From Algoriphagus ornithinivorans (GTDB lineage: Bacteria > Bacteroidota > Bacteroidia > Cytophagales > Cyclobacteriaceae): DNA of 64,000 bases. The DNA is taken from positions 62,001 through 126,000 of the forward strand of contig NZ_FOVW01000005.1 of assembly GCF_900115305.1 (NCBI RefSeq), given 5' to 3'. Under the pieces are notes generated by a model. The model had not been told where the DNA came from. It made no database searches and saw nothing but the letters and a program-made list of their open reading frames with translations. This document shows positions 8,586-17,119 of this stretch, one piece after another (the stretch's first letter is position 1; each line of letters starts with the position of its first letter). The translations under genes were made by a program, and so were the position numbers.

Positions 8586-9629
8586 ATGATTCAAAAAAAA
8601 TTGTTGGCGCTTGCCTTAGGGCTAGCGCTTTTTTCCTGTCAAAAAGTAAGTCACGAAGTAGTACCAGAAAAACCTCAAGGCTGGGAGATCTATTCCACGC
8701 CCAAGGAGAGCTCATTGAGAGGTCTTTCACCCGTTACAGGCGATATTGTATGGGTTAGTGGAAGCCGGGGAACTTGGATGCGCACATTAGATGGTGGCAA
8801 AACCTGGGATTCAGGTACCATAGCCGGATTAGATACCGTTGATTTTAGATCCATCTATGGTTTCGATGCAGAAAAAGCAGTAGCAGTATCAGCGGGTCAG
8901 CCTGCTGTCATTTATAAAACCCTGGATGGAGGAAAAACTTGGGTGTTGAAGCATCAAGCCTCTGAGAAGGCCTTTTTAGACGGAATATCATTTGCAACAG
9001 AGGATCGGGGCTATGTCTTCGGAGATCCAGAAGACGGGCGATGGACAATTTTGGAAACCGTAGATCAAGGGGAAAGCTGGAGATTGATAGATTCCCTACC
9101 CCAAGCGGCTGAGGGAGAGGCAGGCTTTGCCGCCAGTGCATCTTCTTTTATCGCCGAAGGCGATCACCTCTACTTGGGCAGTGGCGGAAAAGAAGCCAAC
9201 CTTTACGTCTCAAAAGATCGCGGAAATTCATGGGAAAAATTTAAAAGCCCACTACAACAAGGTGAATCTTCTCAAGGTATTTTTGCCTTGACCTCAACAG
9301 GTAAAGGGGAAATTATTGTCACAGGTGGTGATTATCTTCATGAAAATCAAAGTGAAGGCAACTTAGGGATTTTTCTACCAGGAGATAAAAAATGGATCAA
9401 TTCGGAAACTAGTGTTTTTGGATATAGATCGGGAATTACTTTTTTTCCGAGATTTCAGTGGGTAGTAGCTGTAGGGCCTAATGGCACTGATTTTTCCAAA
9501 GATGGAGGTTTAAATTGGGAGAAAATTAGCTCAGAAAATGAGGGCTTTCATGCTGTGAAAATGAGTCAGTCAGAAGGCACACTTTGGGCATCTGGGGCAC
9601 AAGGAAAAGTAGGAAAATTGACATTTTGA
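8586..9629 (+). CDS. YCF48/BNR-repeat lipoprotein
   Basis: 347 residues. MIQKKLLALALGLALFSC has a lipobox with Cys18. The rest is a beta-propeller of YCF48/BNR repeats (recurring DGGKTWDSG, DGGKTWVL, DQGESWRL, DRGNSWEK, DGGLNWEK). Related proteins are often labelled oxidoreductase or photosystem II assembly-like in Bacteroidota without biochemical proof. It begins six bases after the isomerase stop, so it is probably part of the same transcript and could be a periplasmic scaffold or binding partner. It is the second propeller protein of this type in the window. Confidence 0.82.
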   Translation: MIQKKLLALALGLALFSCQKVSHEVVPEKPQGWEIYSTPKESSLRGLSPVTGDIVWVSGSRGTWMRTLDGGKTWDSGTIAGLDTVDFRSIYGFDAEKAVAVSAGQPAVIYKTLDGGKTWVLKHQASEKAFLDGISFATEDRGYVFGDPEDGRWTILETVDQGESWRLIDSLPQAAEGEAGFAASASSFIAEGDHLYLGSGGKEANLYVSKDRGNSWEKFKSPLQQGESSQGIFALTSTGKGEIIVTGGDYLHENQSEGNLGIFLPGDKKWINSETSVFGYRSGITFFPRFQWVVAVGPNGTDFSKDGGLNWEKISSENEGFHAVKMSQSEGTLWASGAQGKVGKLTF

Positions 9630-9632
9630 AAA

Positions 9633-9660
9633 CAAATAGGTGAATTTATTAACCTATTTG
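9633..9660. other. Hairpin after the YCF48 lipoprotein gene
   Basis: CAAATAGGT and ACCTATTTG form a perfect 9-base stem with a 10-base loop just after the stop codon. No U-tract follows on either strand, so it may protect the transcript's 3' end or be a weak terminator. Confidence 0.4.
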
Positions 9661-9734
9661 GAGAAAATGCACGTATCCTATTAAATATTAGTAAAGAATT
9701 AAAGGATATTTATGAGTAAAGACAGACTCTGTAT

Positions 9735-9742
9735 TATCTTTG
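9735..9742 (+). promoter_or_regulatory. Possible -7 element for the HisA paralogue
   Basis: TATCTTTG matches TAnnTTTG. The predicted transcription start near 9749 supports translation from the ATG at 9791 rather than the upstream TTG at 9740. I see no convincing -33 element. Confidence 0.35.
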
Positions 9743-9790
9743 ATTGAAAATTTTTATCTTATCCAACTAATCCCAGTAAATAGAATTAAT

Positions 9791-10525
9791 ATGTTTGAAA
9801 TTATTCCTTCAATATGGCTTATCAATGGCAAATGCGTACGACTTGAAAGAGGCGATTTCGCTACTGAAGAGGTAATTTCTAATAATCCTCTGGCTATTGC
9901 CCAGGAGTTTGAGTCTATTGGCCTAAAGAGACTTCACCTGGTAGACTTGGATGGAGCCAGAAGAGGCGAGCCCAAAAACTATCACATTCTGGAAGCAATC
10001 ACAGGCTACACAGACCTGAAAGTTGATTTTACAGGAGGAATTACCACTGATGGAGATGTGATCAAATCCTTCGAATTTGGAGCAAAATCAGTTACTATTT
10101 CTTCAGCGGCAGCCAATTATCCGGAACGCTTCGCACAATTTATTCTTTCCTATGGAAGAGAAAAAATCAACCTTGCAGCGGATACCAATCCTGCTGATAA
10201 TAAAATCAAAATTCGGGGTTGGTTGAAAAAAACCAGTATTGATTTATTTGATCATATTGAGTTTTTCTACGATCGAGGTTTGAAGTATCTCAAATGCTCT
10301 GACGTATCCAGAGATGGAGTGATGGAAGGTCCAAATTTGGAACTCTATCAAAAAATAATCGAAAGATTCCCTACCATCCACCTAGCTGCTAGCGGTGGGA
10401 TCAGAGGAATCGATGATTTTAAAAGAATGAGAGATATCGGAGTAAAGTCCGCAGTATTTGGAAGAGCTTACTATGAAGGAAAAATCACCTTAAAAGATCT
10501 AGAAAACTTTATCCAAGAAGCATAA
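9791..10525 (+). CDS. HisA/HisF-family TIM barrel with altered catalytic residue (HisA paralogue)
   Basis: 244 residues from the ATG at 9791. The protein aligns along its length with HisA, the histidine-pathway ProFAR isomerase: KCVRLERGDF, RLHLVDLDGA, DFTGGI, AADTN...KIKIRGW, CSDVSRDGVMEGP, ASGGI and VFGRAYYEG. HisA normally starts IPAIDL, with the Asp acting as catalytic acid/base. Here the segment is IPSIWL, so Trp9 (TGG at 9815-9817) stands at that position. The second catalytic Asp (D131 in AADTN) is kept. The GGGI and GS-A phosphate-loop segments are changed to TGGI and SSAA. No other his gene is near. It is likely a paralogue with a different reaction or a non-enzymatic role; a divergent but active HisA is less likely. 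Confidence 0.82.
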   Translation: MFEIIPSIWLINGKCVRLERGDFATEEVISNNPLAIAQEFESIGLKRLHLVDLDGARRGEPKNYHILEAITGYTDLKVDFTGGITTDGDVIKSFEFGAKSVTISSAAANYPERFAQFILSYGREKINLAADTNPADNKIKIRGWLKKTSIDLFDHIEFFYDRGLKYLKCSDVSRDGVMEGPNLELYQKIIERFPTIHLAASGGIRGIDDFKRMRDIGVKSAVFGRAYYEGKITLKDLENFIQEA

Positions 10526-10527
10526 AA

Positions 10528-10549
10528 AAAGAGGCCAAAAAGCCTCTTT
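10528..10549. terminator. Shared terminator between convergent genes
   Basis: AAAGAGGC/GCCTCTTT, an 8-base perfect stem with a 6-base loop and A/T runs on both sides. It sits between the HisA paralogue and the leftward 117-aa gene and can serve both. Confidence 0.75.
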
Positions 10550-10572
10550 CTTTGCTATTAAGAAAACACAAA

Positions 10573-10926
10573 TTAATCTGCTTTGAATTTGTCCACTACA
10601 TAAAGAAAAATATTGAACGATAATGTTGAAGGTAGTGGCTCAACTTTTTTACCCTCTGGATTCAAGACAACTTCTCTTCTGATTGGAGTTGAAGGAATTG
10701 GAAGAGGATTGGAATTGGACTTAGATGGACTAAGCACTTTTGGAATTATCACTTCTTGAACATTTTGTTCATCGAAAAGTGGTTTTTCTAAGATTTTAGC
10801 TGATTCTGGTTCAATTTTATCACGATCGCTCTGAGCGAAAGATTCTTCTGCCATCAGGCACATTCCCAAAACAGCCCCCGTGAAGAATCCGATTTTTTTG
10901 AAAGGAAATGATGAATAATTGAACAT
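10573..10926 (-). CDS. Small exported hypothetical protein
   Basis: 117 residues, not recognised. A hydrophobic stretch (IGFFTGAVLGMCLMA) ending ESFAQS looks like a Sec signal with cleavage after Ala. The mature part of about 85 residues is rich in Pro, Ser and Glu, with no cysteine or known motif, and ends in a mildly hydrophobic LSFNIFLYVVDKF. It is divergent from csaA and ends at the shared terminator. The signal peptide and full upstream spacing support a real gene, though conservation was not testable here. Confidence 0.6.
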   Translation of the reverse strand: MFNYSSFPFKKIGFFTGAVLGMCLMAEESFAQSDRDKIEPESAKILEKPLFDEQNVQEVIIPKVLSPSKSNSNPLPIPSTPIRREVVLNPEGKKVEPLPSTLSFNIFLYVVDKFKAD

Positions 10927-10934
10927 TTGTAGAA

Positions 10935-10965
10935 TTGGATTACCAGTGTTTAACTCTTAGGTTTG
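10935..10965 (+). promoter_or_regulatory. Bacteroidota-type promoter for csaA and the S10 peptidase
   Basis: TTG at 10935-10937 is followed after 20 bases by TAGGTTTG at 10958-10965, matching TTG-N17-23-TAnnTTTG. The predicted transcription start near 10972 leaves a leader of about 27 bases to the ATG at 10999. This rules out the in-frame start at 10963. Confidence 0.6.
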
Positions 10966-10998
10966 CAAAAGGTTTCTAAAAATAGTAAAAATTTTTTT

Positions 10999-11337
10999 AT
11001 GCAAACGATTGATTATAAAGATTTCGAAAAAATTGATTTTCGTGTTGGGACAATTATCCAAGTCGAAAATTTCGAAAAAGCCCGCAATCCTTCTTATAAA
11101 ATTTGGATTGACTTTGGAGAAGATATTGGAATAAAAAAGTCATCTGCTCAGGTAACTCACCTGTATTCTCATGAAGATTTGATGGGAAGACAAGTAGTTT
11201 GTGTAGTAAATTTCAAACCTCGCCAAATTGCAGACTTCATGTCAGAAGTCTTGATCACCGGCTTTTCAAATTCAGATAATGCGATTGTCTTAACTTCGGT
11301 GGAAAGACCTGTTCCTAATGGCTCAAAACTTCATTAA
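10999..11337 (+). CDS. csaA: CsaA-like tRNA-binding-domain protein
   Basis: 112 residues, a single OB-fold tRNA-binding domain as in CsaA and the C-terminal part of MetRS/Arc1p. The family core is visible: KIDFRVGTIIQVE, ARNPSYKIWIDFG, IKKSSAQVTHLY, VNFKPRQIADFMSEVLITGF and the end PVPNGSKLH. CsaA binds tRNA-like RNA and unfolded polypeptides and was described as an export-related chaperone. The ATG at 10999 gives the family's usual length. The S10 peptidase start lies 10 bases past the stop, so the two are probably co-transcribed. Confidence 0.9.
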   Translation: MQTIDYKDFEKIDFRVGTIIQVENFEKARNPSYKIWIDFGEDIGIKKSSAQVTHLYSHEDLMGRQVVCVVNFKPRQIADFMSEVLITGFSNSDNAIVLTSVERPVPNGSKLH

Positions 11338-11347
11338 TAAACCAGCT

Positions 11348-12853
11348 ATGATCAAAAAACACCTCCTAATTATTCTTTTGCTTCAAAGCACTTTAATTAC
11401 TGGGTTTGCCCAAGACAGTCTTTCTGTGAATCGAAGCCCTCAGGCTTTTGAAACAATTCACAGCGGTACTTTTAACGGGAGGCAGATTTCTTACAAAGCC
11501 TTGGTTAAAGAAACATTTTTAACCAACAAAAAAGGGGAGATCACCGCATCGATGTGGAGCACCTCTTATTTAAAAGAGAACTCGGATCATAAAAAAAGAC
11601 CTGTCACCTTTATTTTCAATGGCGGCCCTGGGTCTGCCTCTATTTGGTTACATATTGGATTTTTTGGCCCCAAAGTAGTCAAGGTGGACTCAGAGGCAAA
11701 ACAAGATGATGGAGCTGCTCCTTTTGAATTTGTCGACAATAAACAAGCGTTGCTTGATATCACAGACTTGGTATTTATAGATCCTATAGGTACAGGATTC
11801 AGTAAGGTGATTGGAAAGGGAAAAAATGAAGAATATTGGGGCTTAGTAGAAGACGCCGAATCAATATCCCAATTTATCAGACTGTGGCTTAAAGATCATA
11901 AAAGATGGCAAGCCCCCAAGTTCCTGGCTGGTGAAAGCTTTGGGACAACCCGAGCTGCTAAAGTAGCGGAGGTGCTGGAAGAAGGCGGTCAACATGTAGC
12001 CCTTAATGGCATTATTCTGATTTCTCAGGCCTTAGATTATCAAGGCTCCTCCTCTTGGCAAGATAACTTGATTTCAAATTTTACATACCTGCCTTCCATG
12101 GCGCTTACTGCTCGATATCATGGAAAAGCAGGGGAAGGAAAATCTATAGAAGAGTTTGCACAGGAAGCCAGAACTTTTGCTTATGAGCAGTATTTACCCT
12201 CCTTATTTAAAGGTGAGCTTCAATCTGCATCGGAAAAGGAGGAAATAGCAGAGAAGCTATCCTATTTCACTGGTCTGGAAAAAGATTATATCCTTCGATC
12301 GGATAATCAAATCTTGATGCACCGATTCAAAAAAGAATTACTGAGACAGGAGGGAAAAGCCATCGGAACCTTAGACGGAAGATTTGCGGCAGTGGAGACT
12401 GATCAAGTTGCGGAAGGACCAGTGTTAGGCGATCCCAGCGATTACATGACCGAAGCAGCCTATTCTGCAGTTTTCAACCAGTATCTATTAGACGATTTGC
12501 AAGTGAAGCTAGATCAGCCTTATCTGAGTTCAAATAGTGCAATAGGCTCATCATGGAGATGGAGGCCAGTACCTGACGGAGCTTACTGGGAGCCGAGTTA
12601 TGTAAGTACTGCCAGATCACTGAGCGAGGTTATGCACAGAAATACTGCTCTCAAGGTGATGGTCGCAAATGGATATTATGATTTAATTACTCCATTCTTT
12701 GATGCAGAATATACTTTTGCTAGACATGATTTCCCCCAGGAGAGAATTGAAATGAAGTATTACGAGGCCGGACACATGATGTATAATCGTCAAGAAGACT
12801 TTGATGCCCTGGCAAGGGATATCAGAGCTTTTTTGGAAAAGCTGATTCCTTAA
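11348..12853 (+). CDS. Secreted S10-family serine carboxypeptidase-like protein
   Basis: 501 residues from the ATG at 11348; an in-frame ATG at 11318 would overlap csaA and break the signal peptide. The signal (IKKHLLIILLLQSTLITGFAQ) is followed by a full alpha/beta-hydrolase: FNGGPGSASIW forms the oxyanion region, S197 in GESFGTT is the nucleophile, Asp lies in VANGYYDLITP and His in YEAGHMMY. S10 enzymes remove C-terminal residues, so a role in periplasmic peptide turnover is likely. The gene ends three bases from the convergent GH3 gene with no terminator between. Confidence 0.88.
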   Translation: MIKKHLLIILLLQSTLITGFAQDSLSVNRSPQAFETIHSGTFNGRQISYKALVKETFLTNKKGEITASMWSTSYLKENSDHKKRPVTFIFNGGPGSASIWLHIGFFGPKVVKVDSEAKQDDGAAPFEFVDNKQALLDITDLVFIDPIGTGFSKVIGKGKNEEYWGLVEDAESISQFIRLWLKDHKRWQAPKFLAGESFGTTRAAKVAEVLEEGGQHVALNGIILISQALDYQGSSSWQDNLISNFTYLPSMALTARYHGKAGEGKSIEEFAQEARTFAYEQYLPSLFKGELQSASEKEEIAEKLSYFTGLEKDYILRSDNQILMHRFKKELLRQEGKAIGTLDGRFAAVETDQVAEGPVLGDPSDYMTEAAYSAVFNQYLLDDLQVKLDQPYLSSNSAIGSSWRWRPVPDGAYWEPSYVSTARSLSEVMHRNTALKVMVANGYYDLITPFFDAEYTFARHDFPQERIEMKYYEAGHMMYNRQEDFDALARDIRAFLEKLIP

Positions 12854-12856
12854 CCT

Positions 12857-14386
12857 TTACTCTTGCTCCTTCAACAAGGGAAGGAGCTCCTCTAGATATT
12901 CTCGATTATTTGCTAATCTAGGGACTTTGTTTTGGCCTCCCAGTTTTCCTTTTTTTCCAAGCCAGCTTTCAAAAAGGCCTTCTTGGGCAAAATGGATCAA
13001 TGGCTGGGTTAATGCCAAATCTTTATACCTTTTGGCATCATAATCAGAATTAATCTCTCTCAAATGTTGATCTAAAAGCTTTTTAAACTCCTCCCCGTCT
13101 TTGGGCGGCGTTTTAAATTCAATGATCCACTCATGTGCACCTTTAGACCCACTACTTTCAAAATAAACTGGTGCTGCGGTGAAATTTAATATTGTTGCCT
13201 GGGTTTTTTCTGCTGCGAAGGCTATGGCATTTTCTGCATTTTCAACAATCACTTCTTCCCCAAAAGCATTGATAAAATGCTTGGTTCGGCCAGAGATTTT
13301 GAATCTATAAGGATAGGTAGAGGTAAATCGTATGGTATCACCGATTTTATATCTCCATAAGCCACCATTGGTTGTGATGACCACTGCGTAGTTTTTCCCA
13401 ACCTCCACATCTCCTAATGGAATTAAGGTTGGATTTTCGCTATTCCATTCTTCCATGGGAATAAACTCATAGAAAATCCCATAATCCAAAAGCAACAATA
13501 GCTCGTCTGAATCAGGCTGATCCTGTAATCCAAAGAATCCTTCTGAAGCATTATAGGTTTCCATGTACCTCATTTTCTCAGAAGGAATCAATTCTTTAAA
13601 AAGAGATCGATATGGGCCAAATGCCACCGCTCCGTGGAAAAAGACTTCTAAGTTTGGCCAAACTTCTAAAATATTTTTAGCCTTCTTTAGCTCCATAATC
13701 CGCTTCAGAAGAACAATAGTCCAAGTGGGAACTCCAGCAATAGAAACCACATTTTCATCCATGGTTTCTCTTGCCATTTTCTCGATTTTTTCCTCCCACT
13801 CGCTCATGAGTGCTGTTTCAAGGGATGGAGTCCTGACAAACTGAGCCCAAATAGGAAGGTTTTGCATTATGACAGCCGAAATATCTCCAGCTTTAGCGGT
13901 TCCATTAGGATTCAGTGGGTTTTTCTCGAGCGTTCCTCCAATAGATAAACTTTTACCTGAAAAGAGTTTGGAGTCAGGAAAATTGTTGACATAGATAGAA
14001 ACCATGTCTTTTCCCCCCTTATAATGACATTCCTCTAAGCTCTCTTCCGAAACAGGGATATATTTGCTTCTGCTGGAGGTTGTGCCGGAGGATTTGGAAA
14101 ACCATTCTATTTCTGAATTCCAGAGCACAAACTGCTCTCCCTTCATGATTTTATCGATATAGGGTTTGATCCCATCGTAATCGAGTACAGGTACATTTTT
14201 CGCAAAATCCTGGTAAGTACGGATGCTTGAAAAATTAAACTCTTTCCCGAATTTGGTTCGCTTACCTGCTTCTATCAGATCTAAAAAAATCTCGTGCTGA
14301 ACTTCAAGTGGATTTTCTTTAAAATTTTCAATTTGACCTAATCGATTTTTGAAAATCCAGGTCATGAAGCTATTCAGTACTTCCAT
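12857..14386 (-). CDS. GH3-family acyl-adenylate/amido synthetase
   Basis: 509 residues, full length for the GH3 'auxin-responsive promoter' family of adenylate-forming enzymes. ATP/AMP motifs are seen in SKSSGTTSSRSKYIPV (about residue 95), YNASEGFFG (about 275) and the hinge/C-terminal region KISGRTKHFINAFGEEV. Plant members conjugate amino acids to acyl hormones; the substrates of bacterial members are unknown. The start overlaps the lptB stop by one base (TAATG), so translation is coupled to lptB. The link with lptB suggests a cell-envelope or lipid role, but this is inference. Confidence 0.86.
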   Translation of the reverse strand: MEVLNSFMTWIFKNRLGQIENFKENPLEVQHEIFLDLIEAGKRTKFGKEFNFSSIRTYQDFAKNVPVLDYDGIKPYIDKIMKGEQFVLWNSEIEWFSKSSGTTSSRSKYIPVSEESLEECHYKGGKDMVSIYVNNFPDSKLFSGKSLSIGGTLEKNPLNPNGTAKAGDISAVIMQNLPIWAQFVRTPSLETALMSEWEEKIEKMARETMDENVVSIAGVPTWTIVLLKRIMELKKAKNILEVWPNLEVFFHGAVAFGPYRSLFKELIPSEKMRYMETYNASEGFFGLQDQPDSDELLLLLDYGIFYEFIPMEEWNSENPTLIPLGDVEVGKNYAVVITTNGGLWRYKIGDTIRFTSTYPYRFKISGRTKHFINAFGEEVIVENAENAIAFAAEKTQATILNFTAAPVYFESSGSKGAHEWIIEFKTPPKDGEEFKKLLDQHLREINSDYDAKRYKDLALTQPLIHFAQEGLFESWLGKKGKLGGQNKVPRLANNREYLEELLPLLKEQE

Positions 14387-15126
14387 TATTGGTTAAAAAT
14401 TTTCCGTTTTAATTCAAATTGACTTCCCAAATATACCTTTCTAACCTGCTCATCGGCAGCCAATTCCTCAGCTGTTCCGGCTTTCAAAAGCCTTCCTTCA
14501 AACATCAAATATGCTCGATCCGTGATAGATAGCGTTTCATTAACATTGTGATCTGTGATCAAAATACCAATATTTTTGGTTTTCAGCTTAGCTACTATGG
14601 TTTGAATTTCTTCAACTGCAATAGGATCCACTCCGGCGAAGGGCTCATCCAACAAAACAAACTTCGGATCCACTGCCAGAGCTCTGGCTATTTCAGTTCT
14701 TCTTCGCTCACCTCCTGAGAGGACCATTCCCAGGTTTTTTCTGACATGCGTCAAGCTAAATTCCTCCAATAGGCTTTCAACTTTTTCCTTTTGCTGCTGC
14801 TTGGGCATTTTGGTCATTTCCAAAACCGCCATGATATTTTCCTCTACAGATAGTTTTCTGAAAACTGAAGCCTCCTGAGCCAGATAACCAATCCCCAATT
14901 GGGCTCGCTTATACATGGGAAGGCTGGTGATATTGTCATTTTCTAAAAATATCTTTCCCTCATTAGGCTGAATCAAACCAACAATCATGTAAAAAGAGGT
15001 CGTCTTTCCAGCTCCGTTTGGACCTAAAAGCCCAACAATTTCTCCCTGTTCTACTTCTACGGAAATGTCATTCACGACTCTTCTTCCCTTGTAGATTTTC
15101 ACCAAATGTTCAGCCCTTAGTTTCAT
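14386..15126 (-). CDS. lptB: LPS export ABC transporter ATPase LptB
   Basis: 246 residues, the cytoplasmic ATPase that powers LptFG-driven lipopolysaccharide transport. Walker [10 protein letters not shown] (residues 35-43), Q-loop [10 protein letters not shown], signature [15 protein letters not shown] (about 136), Walker [14 protein letters not shown] and H-loop ITDHNVNET are all intact. Length and the N-terminal [18 protein letters not shown] fit LptB. The downstream GH3 gene overlaps by one base. LptF, G, A, C and D are not in the window. Confidence 0.93.
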   Translation of the reverse strand: MKLRAEHLVKIYKGRRVVNDISVEVEQGEIVGLLGPNGAGKTTSFYMIVGLIQPNEGKIFLENDNITSLPMYKRAQLGIGYLAQEASVFRKLSVEENIMAVLEMTKMPKQQQKEKVESLLEEFSLTHVRKNLGMVLSGGERRRTEIARALAVDPKFVLLDEPFAGVDPIAVEEIQTIVAKLKTKNIGILITDHNVNETLSITDRAYLMFEGRLLKAGTAEELAADEQVRKVYLGSQFELKRKIFNQ

Positions 15127-15307
15127 CTCTTAATAATTGTCTTTTTTGATCAAATGGAACCTTCACATGATGTACTTATCACTCTAATTTTTGAGGTTTT
15201 GATCATGCTCGGTTTTATATGATTACAATTTATTTTTTGGGGAATCTCTTAATTTACACTGCTCTTTTTATTTAGGATATTGTATCAAATTTAAGTTAGC
15301 TGATTTC

Positions 15308-17032
15308 TCAATCAAATTTGATATCCTTCACATAAAGCTGCAAGCTACTCTTATCCCTGAAAAAATTCTCTCTCAACTCGGCAACTATATCAAACCGCAT
15401 TCTTCCCCTAAGCATATTTACTGTGGTTAAATCCGGATCTTTTGCTCGGTCAGCCATTCCAAAACCCAAACAAACGGGAGTTGTGAGTTGGCCATCCTGG
15501 ACAATTTTAAAGCGAAGATGTTTGTCTTTTAAAACCGCCACATCCTCTGCATATACATTGGATATTCTAAATACTGGCTCTGTGTTTCCGGGGCCAAATG
15601 GAGCCATTTGCTTTAGAATATTATGAAATTTATAATTGATCTGATCGAGTAAAAGCTCATCGTCTACTTCAATTACGGGCTTGCGATGAACCTCTTCAAT
15701 CCGGCTCTTGACCACCTGCTCGAACTTCGCCTGAAAAGCTGGTACATTATCCACAGAAAGGGTCAATCCCGCCGCATATTTATGACCACCAAATTGATCT
15801 AATAAATCCGAGCATTCAGCGATAGCTTCATAAATATCAAAATCCACTACCGAACGTGCGCTTCCCGTAGCTTTGGCATTGGATTCAGTTAAGATAATGG
15901 TTGGTCGATAATATTTTTCAATGCAACGACTCGCCACAATCCCGATAACCCCTTTGTGCCAATCTTCCTTGAAAAGAACTGTTGAATTCCATTCCGCCTG
16001 TTCCTCTCTTTCGGCGATCATTTCAAAGGCTTCCCGAGTGATATTTTCATCAAAATTTCTTCTAGTCGCATTGACCTCATCCACTACTTTAGCTCGCTCA
16101 ATTGCCTCCTCCAAATCGGTAGAGATTAGCAATTCTACTGAAGCTTTGGCATGTTCTAATCTTCCGGAAGCATTGATTCTTGGTCCGATTTTAAAGACTA
16201 TATCCGAGATCCCTATTTCCTTTTCGATTTTGCTTCGCAAAATCAAAGCTTTCAGTCCAGCCCTTGGGGTGTTATTAATTCTATCTAGGCCGTAATAGGC
16301 AAGAATTCTATTTTCTCCGGTAATCGGCACAATGTCAGCGGCTATACTTACTACCAAAAGATCCAAGTAAGCATACAGATTAGACTCATCCATTCCCCTG
16401 CTTTTTGCAATGGCTTGAATCAGTTTAAAGCCAACGCCGCAGCCACTGAGCTCTTTATATGGATAATTGCAATCTTCTCTTTTTGCATCAAGAACAGCAA
16501 TAGCTTTAGGTAGCTCCTCGCCCGGAGTATGATGATCGCAAATGATAAAGTCCACATCAAGCTGTGAAGCTAAATTGACCTTGTCTATGGCCTTGATCCC
16601 GCAATCCAAGGCAATTACCAAAGCAAAGTCATTCTCGGCGGCATAGCGGACTCCTCTTTCACTGATACCATAGCCCTCTTTGTATCTATCCGGAATGTAA
16701 AAATCCACCAAAGGATAAAAGCCTTTCAAAAAGCTGTAAACCAAAGCCACTGCCGTAGTCCCGTCCACATCGTAATCCCCATACACCAGAATCTTTTCCT
16801 GATTGGCAATCGCTTTTTCAATTCGGGTAACTGCCTGATGCATATCCTGCATCAAAAATGGATCATGCAGCTGGCTCAAGCTGGGGCGGAAATAATCTTT
16901 TGCCTGATCAAAAGACTCCACCCCTCTATTGATCAGCATATTTGATAAAATGGGATTGACATTAATCTCTTTCCCCAGTTTTTCAATTGTGCTTTGTGAG
17001 GCTTTGGGTTTTTGTTTCCAGACGTACTCCAT
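15308..17032 (-). CDS. recJ: Single-stranded-DNA-specific exonuclease RecJ
   Basis: 574 residues, full length. It degrades 5' single strands in recombination and repair. The DHH phosphoesterase motifs are present: YGDYDVDGTTAVAL, ALDCGIK, DHHTPGE and SGCGVGFKL, then the DHHA1 domain (GHKYAAGLTL) and a C-terminal OB region (LRGRMRFDIVAELREN). The 181-base gap to lptB shows no clear feature. A very good promoter at 17045-17075 puts the transcript start only a few bases before the ATG. Confidence 0.95.
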   Translation of the reverse strand: MEYVWKQKPKASQSTIEKLGKEINVNPILSNMLINRGVESFDQAKDYFRPSLSQLHDPFLMQDMHQAVTRIEKAIANQEKILVYGDYDVDGTTAVALVYSFLKGFYPLVDFYIPDRYKEGYGISERGVRYAAENDFALVIALDCGIKAIDKVNLASQLDVDFIICDHHTPGEELPKAIAVLDAKREDCNYPYKELSGCGVGFKLIQAIAKSRGMDESNLYAYLDLLVVSIAADIVPITGENRILAYYGLDRINNTPRAGLKALILRSKIEKEIGISDIVFKIGPRINASGRLEHAKASVELLISTDLEEAIERAKVVDEVNATRRNFDENITREAFEMIAEREEQAEWNSTVLFKEDWHKGVIGIVASRCIEKYYRPTIILTESNAKATGSARSVVDFDIYEAIAECSDLLDQFGGHKYAAGLTLSVDNVPAFQAKFEQVVKSRIEEVHRKPVIEVDDELLLDQINYKFHNILKQMAPFGPGNTEPVFRISNVYAEDVAVLKDKHLRFKIVQDGQLTTPVCLGFGMADRAKDPDLTTVNMLRGRMRFDIVAELRENFFRDKSSLQLYVKDIKFD

Positions 17033-17044
17033 GTGGCTAAATTA

Positions 17045-17075
17045 CAAAAGTATTTAAGATGAAAATCTCTTCAAA
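17045..17075 (-). promoter_or_regulatory. Bacteroidota consensus promoter of recJ
   Basis: On the - strand TTTG, a 19-base spacer and TACTTTTG match the TTTG-N19-TAnnTTTG pattern exactly. The predicted start near 17038 leaves a leader of only about six bases before the ATG at 17032, so the mRNA would be almost leaderless. Confidence 0.65.
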
Positions 17076-17119
17076 TTGAACAGATCGTAGCATTTCAAGC
17101 CCTTGAAAACAGAAATAGT

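Noticed and set aside
9633..9660. Rho-independent terminator call for the hairpin after the YCF48 lipoprotein gene
   Set aside because: The stem is good but no U-tract follows on either strand, so it is listed only as a hairpin.
9791..10525. Plain annotation as histidine-biosynthesis hisA
   Set aside because: The first catalytic Asp is Trp and no his genes adjoin, so the pathway role is not supported.
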